Notes: generated by a model not told the origin, from the letters alone. Counted from the stretch's first letter, positions 39,948 through 56,149 are shown. The stretch is 64,000 nt of DNA from Pectinophora gossypiella (GCF_024362695.1 NC_065406.1:15252001-15316000), one strand, 5' to 3'. Numbers and translations are program-made.

Positions 39948-40931
39948 TATGCGCAAATGTCAAATTGCGACATTGCTTGCCACATCCACCCCCCTGATCT
40001 CGTCTGTACTGTTTAGGCGATAATAACTTTAGATAGATCATTCCCTCTTTTATGTTCTTTTTTATCATCCTGCACCCTCTGCGTGATAATAATCGTATTA
40101 TCAACGTGTTGTTAATGCATTTGTAAAACGAGCAATCGGTTGTATGTAGATGACGTAATGCCATGCCGCAATGCAGCGGAAACATCATTTATCAAAATTT
40201 AAATTATCCCATAATTAAATTGGGAATGTCATTGGGAATGATAATTATTCGCCCGTGTTGCTGCGGTAGAGGTGGAAACGATGGTTCTTTGTAACTGGTA
40301 AAAAATATTTTTTTAAGTTGCTTCTTTATTATTTGGGCAAAATAAGCACTAGCCATAGAGGTAGCCAATCAGCTCGCGACAACAAAAACTTCAGAATCGA
40401 TTAATTCTATCAAATAATTCGCGCCCAACCCTTAGGCTTGCTGTCTCACTTTTCAAAAATCCTGTGCCGAGGTTTTTCTTGGAGCTTTTTTCTCCTGCTA
40501 TACAGGTTGTGAGAATCTGCAGTAGTTTTAGGCGGATGAGACGTTCGTTATGTAAAAAATGACGATTCAAAATGTAACTATGTTACCTACTGAATAAAGA
40601 AAAGAGGGGTTTAGCGGTGTTATTTTTAATTGTTTTGTTAATTTTTCATTGGATTCAATAGTAAAAAAAAAGATATTTTTGAATTTGAATTTGTATCCCA
40701 GTTCATCGTCTTCTTCTATCGTGTGGGTTGTGAGGTGGATTACTAACTTCATCTACCGTGGTGTCAGGATTACTATTGAGCCGCCAAAGGCCCCTGACAT
40801 GACTCATGTAACGACTACGTACCTACATCAGTAAGTAGTAACCGGGATCAACGGCTTAACATGCCTTACCAACGGCTTAGTCCATCGTAGAAACAATTGA
40901 AAGTGTTAATTAGTATGTAGTATTCACAGCT

Positions 40932-41222
40932 CATCATCATCAGCCCATTAACGTCCCCACTGCTGGGGCACGGGCCTTCCCTACGGATGGATAGGGAGAT
41001 CGGGCCTTAAACCATCACGCGGGCCCAGTGCGGATTGATGGTTATTAACGACTGCTAATGCAGCCAGGACCAACGGCTTAACGTGCCTTCCGAAGCACGG
41101 AGGAGCTCGACATGAAAACTTTTTTTTTGTGGTGACCCATCCTATGACCGGCCTTTGCGAAAGTTACTTAACTTCAACAATCGCAGACCGAACGCGTTTA
41201 CCGCAGCGCCACCGAGTTCCTC
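40932..41222 (-). mobile_element. SINE C, second copy of 5805-6095
   Basis: Same 291-bp insert with the 13-bp duplication at 40919-40931 and 41223-41235. Confidence 0.9.
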
Positions 41223-44200
41223 AGTATTCACAGCTATTTGAACAATTATATTTTTTCTCAACTTGGCAGAGGGCATCTCTATCGGCGCTGTCAACAGGCT
41301 TTTACGACGAGTGCATGTAAAGCTACTCGTAGTACTTGATGGAATCCGATCGCTGAGTCCTCATTACTGCCGTACAACATAAAATTCAGTTTGGGACCCA
41401 TTTCGGTAGTTAATGACCTCTGTTTATATTTAAAAACAGCTGTTCATTGTCATATTTCGGATGATTCATGATTGTCACGAAACAGGGCAGTTAAAAAGGC
41501 CACATCGAAACAATTCATTTTAAAAATCAATATCGCAATTGGAAATTTGCGTATTTTATAAACGTAAAATGCGCAATCAAATGTCAAATAGCAATATTGC
41601 TTTTTTTTTGGTTTTCCCCGAAGGGTAAGGCAAAGGGAACTATGCCCATACAGCCATGTCTTACGTATTAGTTTTCTTGATGATTAATGAAATGATGAAA
41701 GGTGATGATGATGAAACCTAAGTCCCCACCCTCGGAGTAGACTCCTACTTCGAACCCCAAACGAATTAACTCGAAAGTCCGCATAAACTTTCGAGTTATG
41801 AAGCGGCTTCTTGGCACGAAGCGAAAATAGGCAGATACACTTTGTTTATTGAATACTCCAATATAATAACACTCGCGAATGTCTTCCGACTAACTTAATG
41901 CGATCATCAACCACAAAACACCACTTCGTATTAATTATTTAGATTACTCAATGAAGAAAGCAACTGTCCCGTTCCCGTTTCCCGCCAAAAAGCCAGCAAC
42001 ATTGCTTCGATGTCGCCTTTCTTGTCAATCATACTTTCCGGTCTACTCACTTTCCTACATTCATATAAAAAGCTTGGATCATTTTTGAACCGACTTCAAA
42101 AAGCATCCTCCTGTCAATTCGGTTGATTATGTTTTTGAAAGCCTATTTTGTTGGTTTGAATATCAAACTATACAAAACTTTCAATAATGCATATCCCGAA
42201 CATGTCAACGCATTCGAACTCAATAGTATTCGCTAGATATTTGTGCAACATTTATCAATAAAGCTTTAAAAATCTAGTCCGAATCGATCCCAGAGAGCTC
42301 CTATAAAATCCATGTTGTTCATGAATCGGTAAACCAACTATCTAGTACTAATGGACGCTGAATTTTAGTTACCATTCCGAATGGTTTTACCGGAATACCG
42401 TTACCAAACTTTTCGGTTAAATTCTAAACGAGTTTCCGAAAGTTTTGTTATTGAAATAGCAATCAAGTGAACGGTAAAATTAATTTGTAAAACCTTCGGT
42501 TATTTTTGTTCGGAATTGTTTGCGTATCGAATACAAAATGGTCTTTCTTGCTTGTTTTGTTTCAATTTACAATGATTTATATTAGTCTTTCACACTAATT
42601 TTCTTACATAATTAATTTGTGGGAAAACTTTTGGTAGGAATGGTGGTAAAGTCGGCGATTGCACAAGATTAAAGGACTAAAACCTGATTACGGGGAAAAA
42701 AGGCGCTTTTCAAACATGAAACAAGATAATATTTCTATTAAATTACTCCGAATGGTAATGTTTAGCCTGATAGCTGCCAATTTAAAAAAACTATTGTGTG
42801 CAATCGGGTATACGGAAATAAAAAAAACCGCTGAAAAATTTTTTGTATGACTGTGTTAAAAAATAATAAAGGATAATTTATATTTACGTGGCATAGGAGT
42901 TTGTACTGAAATGTTTCAGGAGCAAAATACTATTCGATCCTGACAAAAAAGAATTTCGATGAGGGCGACACATAAGACCTTTTAAATTGGTAACGACGAA
43001 ATGCAAGTTTTCACAGGCGACTTTGGTATCTTCATAGGAGTTGCGGGTGTGAGCTTAAGTACGGAAAAGCTAGTCATAACCCTCGACGAGTTCGGCAGAT
43101 AAGCAAAAATACTAAAAGCATTTTTATAGTGTTAAGTCTCGAAACTTATCAAATTCTGTGTTGAGGAGTTGTGGAAACATACAAAGTGGGTATTGTGCAC
43201 GGAAAACACATATTAAAGTCATCTACCTAGCGTTATCGGGATAACGCTAGGTAGAGAAACGGGTTTTCTCACAGGGTCCAAACCTACTTACTACCTAACC
43301 TGAAGATTAATTGATTATCTTTCAAAGCATATAGGAATGTGGTCCATCAAATGGAACGCTCAAGGGTCTAATTCTTTCCTTGGAGATACTAACTGTGCTC
43401 AACTTTGTATATCGTTTGATTGATATTCTTCTTCTTCTTCTTCTTCTATCGTGTGTGGTTTTGAGGCGAAGTTGATTGATATTACATGTAGGCAATTTTT
43501 CAAACATGGTTAGTTATAGTCAAAATTATTGCTAACATCACTAACAATTTAAGTACTCTGATATAAGCACAAGTCTCCTTACCATCTTTTGTATAATAAA
43601 AGGACACCACACACACCAACGAGATAAAAACATAATTAATTAACTTTCACAAATTAACAATAAAACAAAACAGACCCTCACATGGAGTGCCTACTTTAAT
43701 TTTGTACAGCTGTTAAAAAATACTTCCAACTAAGTAAAAATAAGAGCGTTTTTAATAATGTTTTACCTCAATCGCAGCGTCCCAGCCCCATTTTGTCGTC
43801 TGTATGTTATATTTAAACCCTCTAAGAGCGCTGGCAATGATTTATGTTAGGCACGCGATGCGTTTACCAACTCCGTCGCTTAACAACTTCTTACTATTAA
43901 ACCGGAGTCACAGTAGGCTTTTGACCTGAGACAAAAACTTTGATTTGACTAGGAACGTTATTTTTGGTTTTGAAGTAAGAAGGAAGTTTTGCTCTGAGGT
44001 GTTTGTGATTGTTACTCATTTGTTACTAGCAGTGATGTACTTACTATACCCGAGAATGTCTTCAACGTGGGAACATAGAAAAAAGGCAGTAGAAAGGCGC
44101 GATAGTTATGTAAAAAACCTTTTTTTACCTAGCCTTTAAGCAATTAGGATAACACAGATTACAAGAAATATTTTTTTTCCATCTATTTCACTACACTATT

Positions 44201-45819
44201 TCAAACGGTTTTGTTGCTAAACCTGTGTGGTCCATTTTGATTTTATATCATTTATAATCAGAAACATTTTGAGTGGTGCAAATAAATATTTCGATCAAAT
44301 AAAAAACTACACCTACAACAGAAAAAATCATCAAAATCGGACCTGTCCCTGGCAAATTAGAAGTTAGGAAGTTCTGGCTTTAATGACTCCACTAAGTAAG
44401 CATAAGTAATACTCACATTTTCTCTCTCTCTTGGGACAGTTCCTCATATCTGAGGATAGTGGTTGCATCTGGAGCGACTTTGATCATCTGATCTTGAGCA
44501 TGTGATCTACCTCTATCGGTTTCTGTCCAGCGCTTCCCTTACGATTGTAGAGCTTGGATGACGACGAGTCTTTCACTTCGGTCCATCTAGTTGGTGAACG
44601 ACCACGCGATCTTTTGCTTTCAGTGTTCCCAACCACAATCACTTATTTTAAACTCTCATCACCTCTGCGCATCGTGTGGTCGAAACAAGAAAGGATGCGT
44701 TGTTGGTATATAGTGGACAGATGAGTTTATATTTGGAGCTGGGTCATCTACAACATCACCCATTCCAAAAGCCGGGGAGAGATACAAATGCACTAACAAC
44801 TCATTCCCAAGACCTGCACTAACCCGTTTCAACATAAATCGTATCGGGGCAAACCCAAAAATCCTGGCAAAATCGCATAGCAATTTCCTTTCCAATGTAA
44901 CTAGTAGAAAATAAATAGAGCTCGTTTCTGAGCGTAATTACGTTAGGCAGATAAATTGGTGCCCGGGGTGTTATGTTCCGGGTAACGAACGGACGGATCG
45001 CCTTTCTGTATATGTAGGGAAGTAATTAGTATGCTCAGCGGATTCGAGAGGTAAGGTCACCTTTGCTTATGGGCTGGATAGGGATTTGTTTATGGTTACT
45101 ATTGCGTAATTGCTAAAATGAAGCGGTTTGGAATGCGGCGATTTGTTTAAAAGATAGGATGGTAAAAGATGGAATGGGTTTTCGAGTGATAAGGCTGACA
45201 GAGAAAGATTTAAAGAGTGACAGAGAGGGAAAATATGTTTTTATCAACTTGTAACACAAATAAGTGGATCTACTCGGCAAAGAATGTGGCACAACAGTGA
45301 AAAGATGACGAACTCAGCATTGTGTCTATTTCCAGACTTAGAAGGACTTACAAAGACCAAATTGGGGATTTCCTTAGAAAAATTTTAGTACTTTGAATTA
45401 CATGCGTGTAAGATTTTTTTTTTTGACATGACTTATTGTAGATTTGCCGCAGATGGCATTAACTACTTGGCCGGACAAATGGGGAGCGCTGAAGGCTCTC
45501 ACCCGGTACAACGTTTAAGACAACAGGCCTGAGGGTGCCCAGTTGGGCGCGAACCTCGGCTCAGGGCGTCGTCTGAGAGGAAAAATATTTGAAAGAATTA
45601 ATCGACCCTAGTGGGTCGATAGCGATAAGCGCTGAATGAGGGAAATCGTCGACCACGCCGGCGGGGTCGGTATCGGGGACCATGCGTGTAAGAAACGATT
45701 GATGAATGTGGAAGAAGTATGCCAGGATCTGTATGCAGTATGCATATGGAATTCTATAGTCTCTGCTTAGCTCGGTGGGAAATAGGCGTGAATTTATGTA
45801 TGTAACGGTGTTATTTATT

Positions 45820-46146
45820 CTTCTTTTTCTATCGTGTGGGTTGTGAGCTGAATTCCCAACATCATCAACCCTGGTGTCAGGGTTATTATTGAGCCGCCAA
45901 AAGCCCCCGCCATGGCTCATGTAACGACTACTTACTTACATCGGTAAGTAGTAACCGGGACCAACGGCTTAAAGTGCCTTCCGAAGCACGGATCATCTTA
46001 CTTTTTGGACAATCAGGTGATCAGCCTGTAAAGTCCTAACCAAACTAGGGATCACAAAGTGATTTTTGTGATAGGTCCCCACGGGGATTCGAACCCGGGA
46101 CCTCCGGATCGTAAGCCCAACGCTCAACCACTGGACCACGGTGGCC
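45820..46146 (-). mobile_element. SINE B2, second copy of 10672-10998
   Basis: Full-length element with the same GTTATTTATT duplication on both sides. Confidence 0.85.
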
Positions 46147-46928
46147 GTTATTTATTTATAATATGGGTATATACACACGGACTTTAAACCTAATTTTTTT
46201 TATAACTTTTCCGTATTTATGCGAAAATATATCTCATTTTTTATCTTCTAAGAGATGCGAGAAAAGCAGTTCGAAAAACAAATACCTTATCTCACTTTCA
46301 CCTTCGATACAAAAACAAAAGGGACACGGTAATGTATTCCGTCCAAACAAAAAAAAACCTCACGTGACGGCCTAAAGGGAGGTGTACAAAAACAGCCACA
46401 TCAGTTTACGAAGGAAAAACAGAAACAAAAAAAAATAGTCTTCCTTTGAGTGGTTTCTGAGATTTGCTTAGCAGCTTTAGTGAAAATAGGATGTTATTGT
46501 TTTTACTCGACTACAAAAAGGGGTTATGTGTTTCTCGCTAGATTTTTTTCCCGTAAGGTTTGCTGGTAGAAAACTCAATTGATTTTTTGTATGTGTAATT
46601 TTGGGTATGTACCCAACATGACTGTACAAAATAACTGTACAATAAAAAAAAAACATAAGTAAATAATTTTCATTATTCTATTTGAAAATAAACCTTTTCA
46701 ATGTTTCAGACGGATTCATATTGAAATGTATTTCAATTCAATTCAATATTTATTACATATCCAATGCTGACATCGCTCGTAAATATTAATCAAGTAACAT
46801 TGAATATTAATATTCGTATGAAACGGTAAAAAAAACTGTTAGGTCTGATTAATATCCGGATTATGAAATTCAAAAATATTTTTATTCAATACATATACAT
46901 TACCATTGTTGCTGTTACGCTGTGTGTG

Positions 46929-46973
<45 letters not shown>

Positions 46974-47985
46974 ACGCACGCGTGCGTGTGTGTGTGTGTG
47001 TTTGTGTGTGTGTATGTGTATGTGTGTGTGAGAACCCGGTGTTATGTGTTTTAATTATAACATACAACAAGTGTAACTTTTGAATCATCATTTTTATTTA
47101 AGAAACGTGTCATTCGCATAAAACAACTGCAGTTTTTCACAACCTGTATAGCCGTGGAAAGAAGCTGCACGAAAAACCTCTGCGCATGGCCTTAGACGTT
47201 CTTTTAAAAAAATACATAAAATACTGTTAGATAATTTAGTAATTTGGCTGCCTAATATCAGTTCCCAGACAGTTAACACCATGCATTCATATCTTCTTGA
47301 TAATCACTAATCTTATAATAAAAAAGGAAATATTCTTCTGGTTGGTATCATAAAACAATTGAATCAATGATATCTTGGGACACGTCACGGAAATCACTAT
47401 GTGATTCCCTAATTTGGTTATAGGACATTAAAGGCTGATCACCTGATTGTGCAAAAGAAAGATGATCCATGTTCCGGAAGGCACGTTAAGCCGTTGGTCC
47501 CGGTTACTATGTCAGGTTTTCTACTATGTCAGGTGCTTTTGGCGGCTCATTAGTATCTTTGACACCAGGGTTGATAGGGTTGGTAATCCACCACACAACC
47601 CACACGGTAGAAGAAGAAAGACATCTTTCAGTTTGACTATTCAGTCACATATAACAACATAAACATTCTATATACGTCCCATTGCTGGGCACAGGCCTCC
47701 CCTCAATCAACCGGAGGGGGTATGGATCAACAGTACCAGTGTACTAGTTTACTAATCAGTCAGTAAGGAAATAGGGGCCTTTGGCGGCTCAATAGTAACC
47801 CTGACACCAGGGTTGATGAGGTTGGTACTCCACATCACAACCCACACGGTAGAAGAAGTAAGGAAATATGCCAGGGTGATAAGAAGGTTGGTTTTGGTAA
47901 TCCACCTCACAACCCACAGGAACCCGATAGGAGAAGAGTAAGGGATTCATCATTGGTCTCACTTTTTCTTTCTCATATATGCATA

Positions 47986-48153
47986 TCATCGTGTCGGACG
48001 ACGCTCAGTGGGTAGGCCCGCTATAAGGTGGACCGACGATCTGGTGAAGGTCGCGGGAAGCCGCTGGATGCGGGCAGCGCGGGACCGATCGTCGTGGAGA
48101 TCTTTGGGGGAGGCCTATGCCCAGCAGTGGGCGTCATACGGCTGATGATGATG
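47986..48153 (+). mobile_element. LINE R 3' end, second copy of 12840-13007
   Basis: Same 168-bp insertion bounded by ATATGCATA. Confidence 0.85.
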
Positions 48154-51100
48154 ATATGCATAAACAAGATCACGCCTATGTACCATTGGGGGAGGCAGAG
48201 ACCACAGAATTACGTCTATTACGTTCCCGAGACTCTTTCGCTGCTTCAGGTCCCTTGCTTTAGTGACCTTAGTATTACCTAGTGTATTAGTGAACTTTTC
48301 AATATTTGATATTACATGCTAATAAAGAAGAGGCAAGATGATTGGACACTTAATAAGACACGACGAATTTATTAAAAATATCATAGAAGGGAAGCTATAA
48401 GGAAAGAAGAGGAGGGGAAGGTCAAGAAGAGCTTACATGTAACAGATTACAGAGAAGGTGAACGTCGTGTCTTATTAGGACGCTCTCAAATTAATGATAA
48501 TGATGATGATGCATGCTAATAGTAGGATAGAGATTCTGTAACACTGACTTATGCTATTATTGTAAGTTTGTACGATAAGGTGCAAAAGTTCAATCAGTTT
48601 CCTGCAAGTTAATAAATTAACTGGTTGCACTTAAGATCTCCTGCTTACGTGTCGTTTCTGTAATTGACCAGAAACACCTACAAAAACGTACATTTTATAA
48701 TTATGACAACTAATGGTTCATAATTTCACCACTGTGTTCAGTGCTCAGTGACGTAACTTATGCTCTTTGATTGAACCTACCTATCCTGAGCAAATAAATG
48801 ATTTCTGATATGACAATCCCATACATTTTATTAGAACACACTGTTGTTTTTGTAATCGTAGGTATTAGTATATCATTTATTATAAATTAAATTAAAATTA
48901 AAATTGCTTTATTTCAGATTACAATGATGCATAATTTACATAATAAAAAATAAAAATAAATTAAATTAATAAATATAATAAAATAAAATCAGATAAAACA
49001 AATAAAATAAATTTAAAACATAATATAAAATACAAAGTCGGATTATGTATTCCGCTTTGCCTTAACCGGATGTTTCTAAAAAGAAAACGACCTTTTTATA
49101 ATTGACAATAAAACTGAAAAGAGAAATGAGGGATACGTTTCTGACACTTTTAGACTGAAGAATACTTATCGCGAGGATTAGAAAATGGTAGGTAAAATTA
49201 GGGAATATTTTAAACTAACACGTATTATTCATATCTCAAACAGAAAATCTCTGACTTGGACGGGACTTGAACCCGCAGCTGTTATCAAGCCGGGACGACC
49301 GTATTAACCTTTACACTACAGGGTCCTTATCCATTTCCATAAACTCACGCCTATTTCCCACCGGGGTAAGTAGAGAATGTGGAATTCCATTTGCTTCGAT
49401 CCTGACATATTTATCTTGCTTCCTCCACATTCATCAATCGTTTCATACACGCACGCCGGTTCAGAGTTGATCTTACTGAACCCTTTCTAAGGACATCTCC
49501 AATTTGGTCAATATACGTCCTTCTAGATCTTCCTCTGCCAGCTCTACCATCAACCTTCGCTTTATATACTGCTTTCGTAATCCTATTATCCTTCATCCGC
49601 TCTATATGTTCAAACTAACTTAACATTCTCTTCTCAATCTTAGTCACTATATCGTCTTTTACTCAATCCTATCTCATTCACCATTCGCCCTTTGTCACAT
49701 TATGCGAAATTTTGATCTATATCGCCACTGCGCACTGACATCACGATTATTCTATTTATATCTATTCACTGTCCTCCTATTCATTTAATAGACCTTAAAT
49801 ATTAACTTGACCTATTTTTTTTTAATAAATCTTGGCCCTGCTTTCAGGCAGGGTTCTATACTTCCGCGAGTGCACCCCTGCCTTACCGGTGCCCGGATAA
49901 TTTGCATCTGAATCGCTCGTGATGCTCAGCCTCTGCTGCAAGGGTCATGCTGACGCACGCGGCGCGACTTCCTATCCTAATATAATATATAGATAGACAC
50001 ATAGTTCCATACAAAAATCTAACAAAATATCGTTTCCAAGTCAATTTTGATGTATGTCACTTCAAGAATTTCGAAAAATTCCTAAAGTATGTCATAATCA
50101 TCACCAGCCCATTAACGTCCCTACTGCTGGGGCACGGGCCTTCCCTATGGATGGATAGGGCGACCATGCAGGCCCAGTGCGGTGCGGTTTATTAACGACT
50201 GCTAATGCAGCCGGGACCAACGGCTTAACGTGCCTTCCGAAGCACGGAGGAGCTCAAAATGAAAACTTTTTTTTGTGGTCACCCATCCTATGACCAGCCT
50301 TTGCGAAAGTTGCTTAACTTCAACAATGGCAGACCGAGCGCGTTTACCGCTGCATCACCGAGCTCCTATTGTATGTACCTACGGTATAATCTAACTTTAA
50401 CCTTATTAAGATGATTATAGAGGTTGAAACACGGCGCACGAATAAGAACGAAACGTTCATCGCTGCTATAACGCTTTTTTGACGGTGTCGTTTTTTAGGC
50501 AGTACCTATAAAATGATCGAGGGGCGCGACATTACATATCGCGGGCTTTGGAAAATTGACTCAGTGAATTGACGCTTATCAAAGCGTTGTACAGTCAGTA
50601 TATTAATATAAATATACACTGCACAGTGGTTTGGGTATTATGACACTAACCGAACGTATATTGGTCGAAACCCGCGTTTTAAGTCGCGTCACACGCGATG
50701 CATGTCCCATGCAGATGCCGCATAAATGTATATAAATCATTTAACAGCAGATAAAGAGATCCGCGCGAATACATTTCATTATATCCCCGTTGGCCGTTGT
50801 CGGTTTTTCGGTGAATAAGTAAATTCTTTTTTCATTTTTACAGTCGTTTGTTTAGGGGTGAAGCAATTAAAAGTATTGTTAGTGGGTTTTATTCCTTTTT
50901 TAATTTAAAGAATTGTATTTTTTTGAAAATGGAAGGTAGCGAAGGTGTTTAATAAATGACAGTTATGGAAGTTCTTTTCAAATTATAATTTAAAAGACTT
51001 CATTGCACATAAACACAAAACAAAGGACTGTCCTTTGTTTTGTGTTCGACTGCTCATTTTTTAATTCTTTTCTAAGGCTCTATTATATTTCGAAGACAAA

Positions 51101-52894
51101 TCTACTGCTACTATTGGTACACTTGTGTTGATGATCTGGTTACTTACTAACTACGTGGATTTCATATTGTACGAGTTATTGTGAGATAATAATTTATATT
51201 ATGTTGGTAGGTTAACATGTTTATTTTAAATTATTTTTAAAGAAAATCCAAGTCAAGAGTATTATAAACTGGCGAACACGCATGAAGCCTAACGAGTGTG
51301 GTGTGTCAGGATTGTAGTAAGTGAAACTTGGTCTCTATCAGAGGTCTCTACCTTCACTAACGGGAAATGGGCGTGATTTTATGTACACATAAATGTATTT
51401 ATAACAACGCACCGATGCGATTTCGCCCGTGAGTCCTTTCTCTTTGAAATCCTCTCTATAACTAAGTCGTCAGACGATTGTAACAGGTGCAACTTAGTAT
51501 GATAATCCTTTTGCACTGATTTCAGTTTCCGAATGCTTCTAGAAGCTTCAATCATAAACTTCGACACCAACAATCGTTCAAGTTTAACTGGCAGGCTTTA
51601 GAACTGTCGAGAGAACTAGCTAGCAGCTTAGAATACTTCAGTCTGTATCTTCGAGTGTTCATAGAGAGTATTAGGGTTGAATTAATCAGGCTGCACAGCA
51701 TCGCACACAGGCTCTTCTGCTTAAAAGGAGTCATCAATCCTAACTTAGAAACACTATTGTAAAGTGAAATAAAATATTTTTAATACATACATACACATAC
51801 ATAAACTCACGCCTATTTCCCACCGGGGAAAGCAGAGACTATAGAATTCCATTTTCTATTTGAAAATATTTTTCATTTTCATCGCACTTTTCTATGCTTC
51901 CATCCTTTTCTCCGTTCAACTCCTAACCGTCATTTAATAAAGCGAGAAAAAGAGTGGGACTGCGACGACTCTACTACTTCTTCTATCGTGTGGGTTATGA
52001 GGTGGATTACCAAACCCATCAACCCTGGTGTCAGGGTTACTTTTGAACAGCAAAAGGCTCAATGGCTAATGTAACATCTATTAACTTGCATCAGTAAGTA
52101 GTAACCGGGACCAACGGCTTAACGTGCCTTCCAAAGCACGAATCAATTTCCTTTCAGAAAATCAGGTGGTAAACCTGTAAAGTCTTAACCAAACTAGGGA
52201 TCACAATGTGATTTTCATGATATGTCCCCACCGGGATTTGAATCCGGGACCTCCGTATCGTGGGTCGAACGCTCAAACCACTGCACCACCGAGGTCATTA
52301 CGACTACTACCACACGACTAATAAAATATCATTCAATATGGGCTTTAAGTCGTGGCCGTGGAATATACATAGTTTATATCGAGAACATAAATTAGACGAC
52401 AGCTAGGTGTCAGCAAGCTTTCTGCCATCAGACTGCTCGGTAGTTGACTGCCTTTTTTATGACGTGACTTTTTGTAGATTTGCCGCAGATGGCATTAACT
52501 ACTTGGCCGGACAATTGGGGAGCGCTGAAGGCTCTCACCCGGTACAACGTTTAAGACAACAGGCCTGAGGGTGCCCAGTTGGACTCGAACCTCGGCTCAG
52601 AGCGTCGTCTGAGAGGAAAAATATTTGAAAGAATAGACCCTAGTGGGTCTATAGCGATAAGCGCTGATTGAAGGAAATCGTCGACCACTCCGGCGGGGTT
52701 GGTATCGCGGGGTCCTGAAGTGTTTGGTGTCGCGAGCTGATTGGCCGCCTCTATGGCTAGAGTAATCGGGTCGTCGGGATTGTAAGTAGTTGATTGCCAA
52801 AACGCTATAGTTTACGAGAGAAGAAGAAATATAATTCTGTTTCGTTAGTTGTTTGTTGTTTCAATCATTCTGTCGACCTACATCTTCGAAGCAT

Positions 52895-53191
52895 CATCAT
52901 CATCATCATCAGCCCATTAACGTCCCCACTGCTGGGGCACGGGCCTTCCCTATGGATGGGTAGGGAGATCGGGCCTTAAACCATCACGCGGGCCCAGTGC
53001 GGATTGATGGTTATTAACGACTGCTAATGCAGCCGGGACCAACGGCTTAACGTGCCTTCCGAAGCAAGGAGGAGCTCGAGATGAAAACATTTCACCCACC
53101 CATCACCCATCCAATGACCGGCCTTTGCGAAAGTTGCTTTACTTCAACAATCGCAGACCGAGCGCGTTAACCGCTGCGCCAGCGAGCTCCT
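52895..53191 (-). mobile_element. SINE C, second copy of 17749-18045
   Basis: Identical by eye to the first copy. The other second-copy SINE C elements are at 50097-50366 and 54240-54528. Confidence 0.85.
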
Positions 53192-56149
53192 CAAAAAGTG
53201 TTCGAAGCATACCTTTCTCAATTCTTCCAAATATTTCTTCTACTCCCAGCCCAGTGGTGAAGTGATCAACACTTTAAACCCAAACCCGTCAATTAGACAA
53301 GCTTTTAAGTAATATAAAGATTTATGTCGGGAGCTGCCCGGTAAATCTGGGAAGGATGGCAGCATCGACGGTACAATCTACTAGACACCAAATCTCCTCT
53401 CGTGTGGGTTGTGAGGTGTAACGACTACCTACTTACATCAGTAAGTAAGTACTAAGTACTATAGTAACCGGGACCAACGGCTTAACGTGCTTTTCTAAGC
53501 ACGGATCATCTTACTTTTGGTCAATCAGTAATGTCCTAACCAAACTAGGGATCACAAAGTAATTTTTGCGGTATTTTCCCGCCGGGATTCAAACTCGAGA
53601 TCTCGAGATCGTGGTGGGCCTGTTGCCTATTTAATATAACTTTATTCAGCTTAAATGTATTTTTTTACTAAAGAATAAGAAACAAGAATAATGGAAAAAT
53701 AAATTAACGAGTTTCTTATTTGCACAAACAAATTACAAAGAAGTAAAACAATCATTTTTTTTATATCCTTTATATTTATAAGTATAATATTTTATTTGTC
53801 GAACATCTCATCCACCTAACACTAATGCAGCTACTCAGTGTATAGGTATAAAAATGCCTCAAAATGACTACGGCACAGGACACTATGACTTTAGAATCTT
53901 AGGAGTCTAAAGGTTGTATTGTCGATGGACGGCGGGAAGCAATATGTGTCGGGATTGAGGAGGGTCCTGTATCGCAGCTCGCGACCGATTTCATTAATGT
54001 CTCTCACTGTACACCTGTCCGGCGGAAGCCATCTTGATATTTGTCCGTTCCAATAGGTATTGACTATACGACGTAAACAGCCTATATACGTCCCACTGGG
54101 CGCTTCCCCTTAATCAATCGGAGGGGATATGGAGCATGTTCTGCCACGCTGTTCCACTGTTGGTTGGTGGTGGTGCGTATTTGTTACAATATAAGAAGGG
54201 TTAGTATAAACACCCACTCATCTAGGGGGCGAGCCTCCTTATCATCATCAGCCCATTAACGTCCCCACTGCCGGGGCACGGGCCTTCCCTATGGATGGAT
54301 AGGGAGATCGGGCCTTAAACTATCACGCGGGCCCAGTGCGGATTGATGGTTATTAACGACTGCTAATGCAACCGGGACCAATGGCTTAACGTGCCTTCTG
54401 AAGCACGGAGGGGCTCGAGATGAAAACTTTTTTTGTAGTCACCCATCCTATGACCGGCCTTTGCGAAAGTTGCTTAACTTCAACAATCGCAGACTGAGCG
54501 CGTTTATCGCTGCGCCACCGAACTCCTCAGGGGGGGTTTAGAGCCTATTGTCATTATTTTTTTTATGTCTTTATTAATTGTCGATTATATTATGTCTGTG
54601 TTGCACTTAGCTATTCAAGGTGTTAGTGACATCGTAACGAACACACAGGGAGATGATTCAGCTCATTATTCTGAGTTAATATCAAGTGGAATTTTCCGTC
54701 GCAAAATTAATGTTTTTTTTTTTAGTTTTATTAAATTATTTTCAATTCTATACTTTCCCGATGGAAAATTCCATTTTATATCAACTCAGAATCATGGTCT
54801 GAATCATCCCTTAAAGTATTCGTTACGTTGTGTTTAACACCCTGTATAGTATATCTCTGTCCTGTTATCATACTCAACAAACAATATTTCATGAGGATGC
54901 GAGAGTTAAAAACATGAAAATAAAATAAATAGCCTACGAAAAAAAATACTACGTCCCACTGCTGGGCTTACGTCTCATTCTAATCAAATCAAATCAAATC
55001 AAATGTACTTTATTGCACAGAACTAAAACCAACCGAATGTATGGAGCGCATACTCTACTAAATTACTCCAGTGCGGGTTGATAGAGGCATTTGGGATAGT
55101 AGCCTGGGCTTACCGTGCCTTTCGAAACACGGAATCAATCATCGAATGCAATATATTACACACATAACTATTAATTATATAATTTCATCATGATTGCATC
55201 ATTTATTATCAAACATAGCTGGCGATGAGTGGGTGTATTACTATACACTTCTGCCTACTCCTTTGAAGATGCAGGCGCGATGTTATGTGTTATAACCTGT
55301 TGATGATGACGTATATTACGGGTATGTTTCATCCTTATTTCATCATTATTTATCATCAACAGGAAATATGCTGCAGGTGTTGTCTTTCAATTTCAATTTT
55401 TACATATTTCCTCGCCTTATGGTTGTCTGGAAGAAATCGCTTTAAGCGATAAGGCCGCCATTTGCCGTGTATTTCTTTTAATTTTGGAGTAATAAAGTGT
55501 ATATGTATTTGTGTGTTCTAGATTATTATTACGCAATATTATTATATTGTTATGTAAAAACTGAATGATAAGTGCAATTTATATTTTAATAATATTATAA
55601 AATGCGAAAGTGTATATTATGTGTCTGATTGTTTGTCCGACTTTTACGGGAAAACGGAGCGCGGAATTGACGTGATTTTTAGGAGACTTTCCTCAAACTC
55701 GCAGAGGGAAAACTAGCTCAATACAGGTTAGGTCACATACCCCCGAAACGCATTTCTCGGGAATGCGGGTTTTCTCACGATATTTTTATCTGTTGCTGAG
55801 CACGTGGTTTAGGCCCGTGTTGGTTTTCGAACTTGCAGGCCTAGCACGCTATGCTAACACGTTATTTTATCTCGCGTCGCGTCGTGTACACAACTATCGG
55901 GACATCCGCGATTTTTTCAAGATGTCGATAAAGGAAATATCTTATTATTGTATATTGCTTATAAGAGAGCTGAGCTGAGCTATCAATTTTCTCATATTAA
56001 CGGGTAAGAACCCGTTATTATGTGTTTTAAGCGTAAACTTAAAACAATGTATAAAAATTGATAGTTTTTAACATCATTTGTGTGACACACTTATCATATT
56101 CAAGTCGCTAGCAAGTCGACGCGTGAACGAGGAACCTTGACTCGTTTGT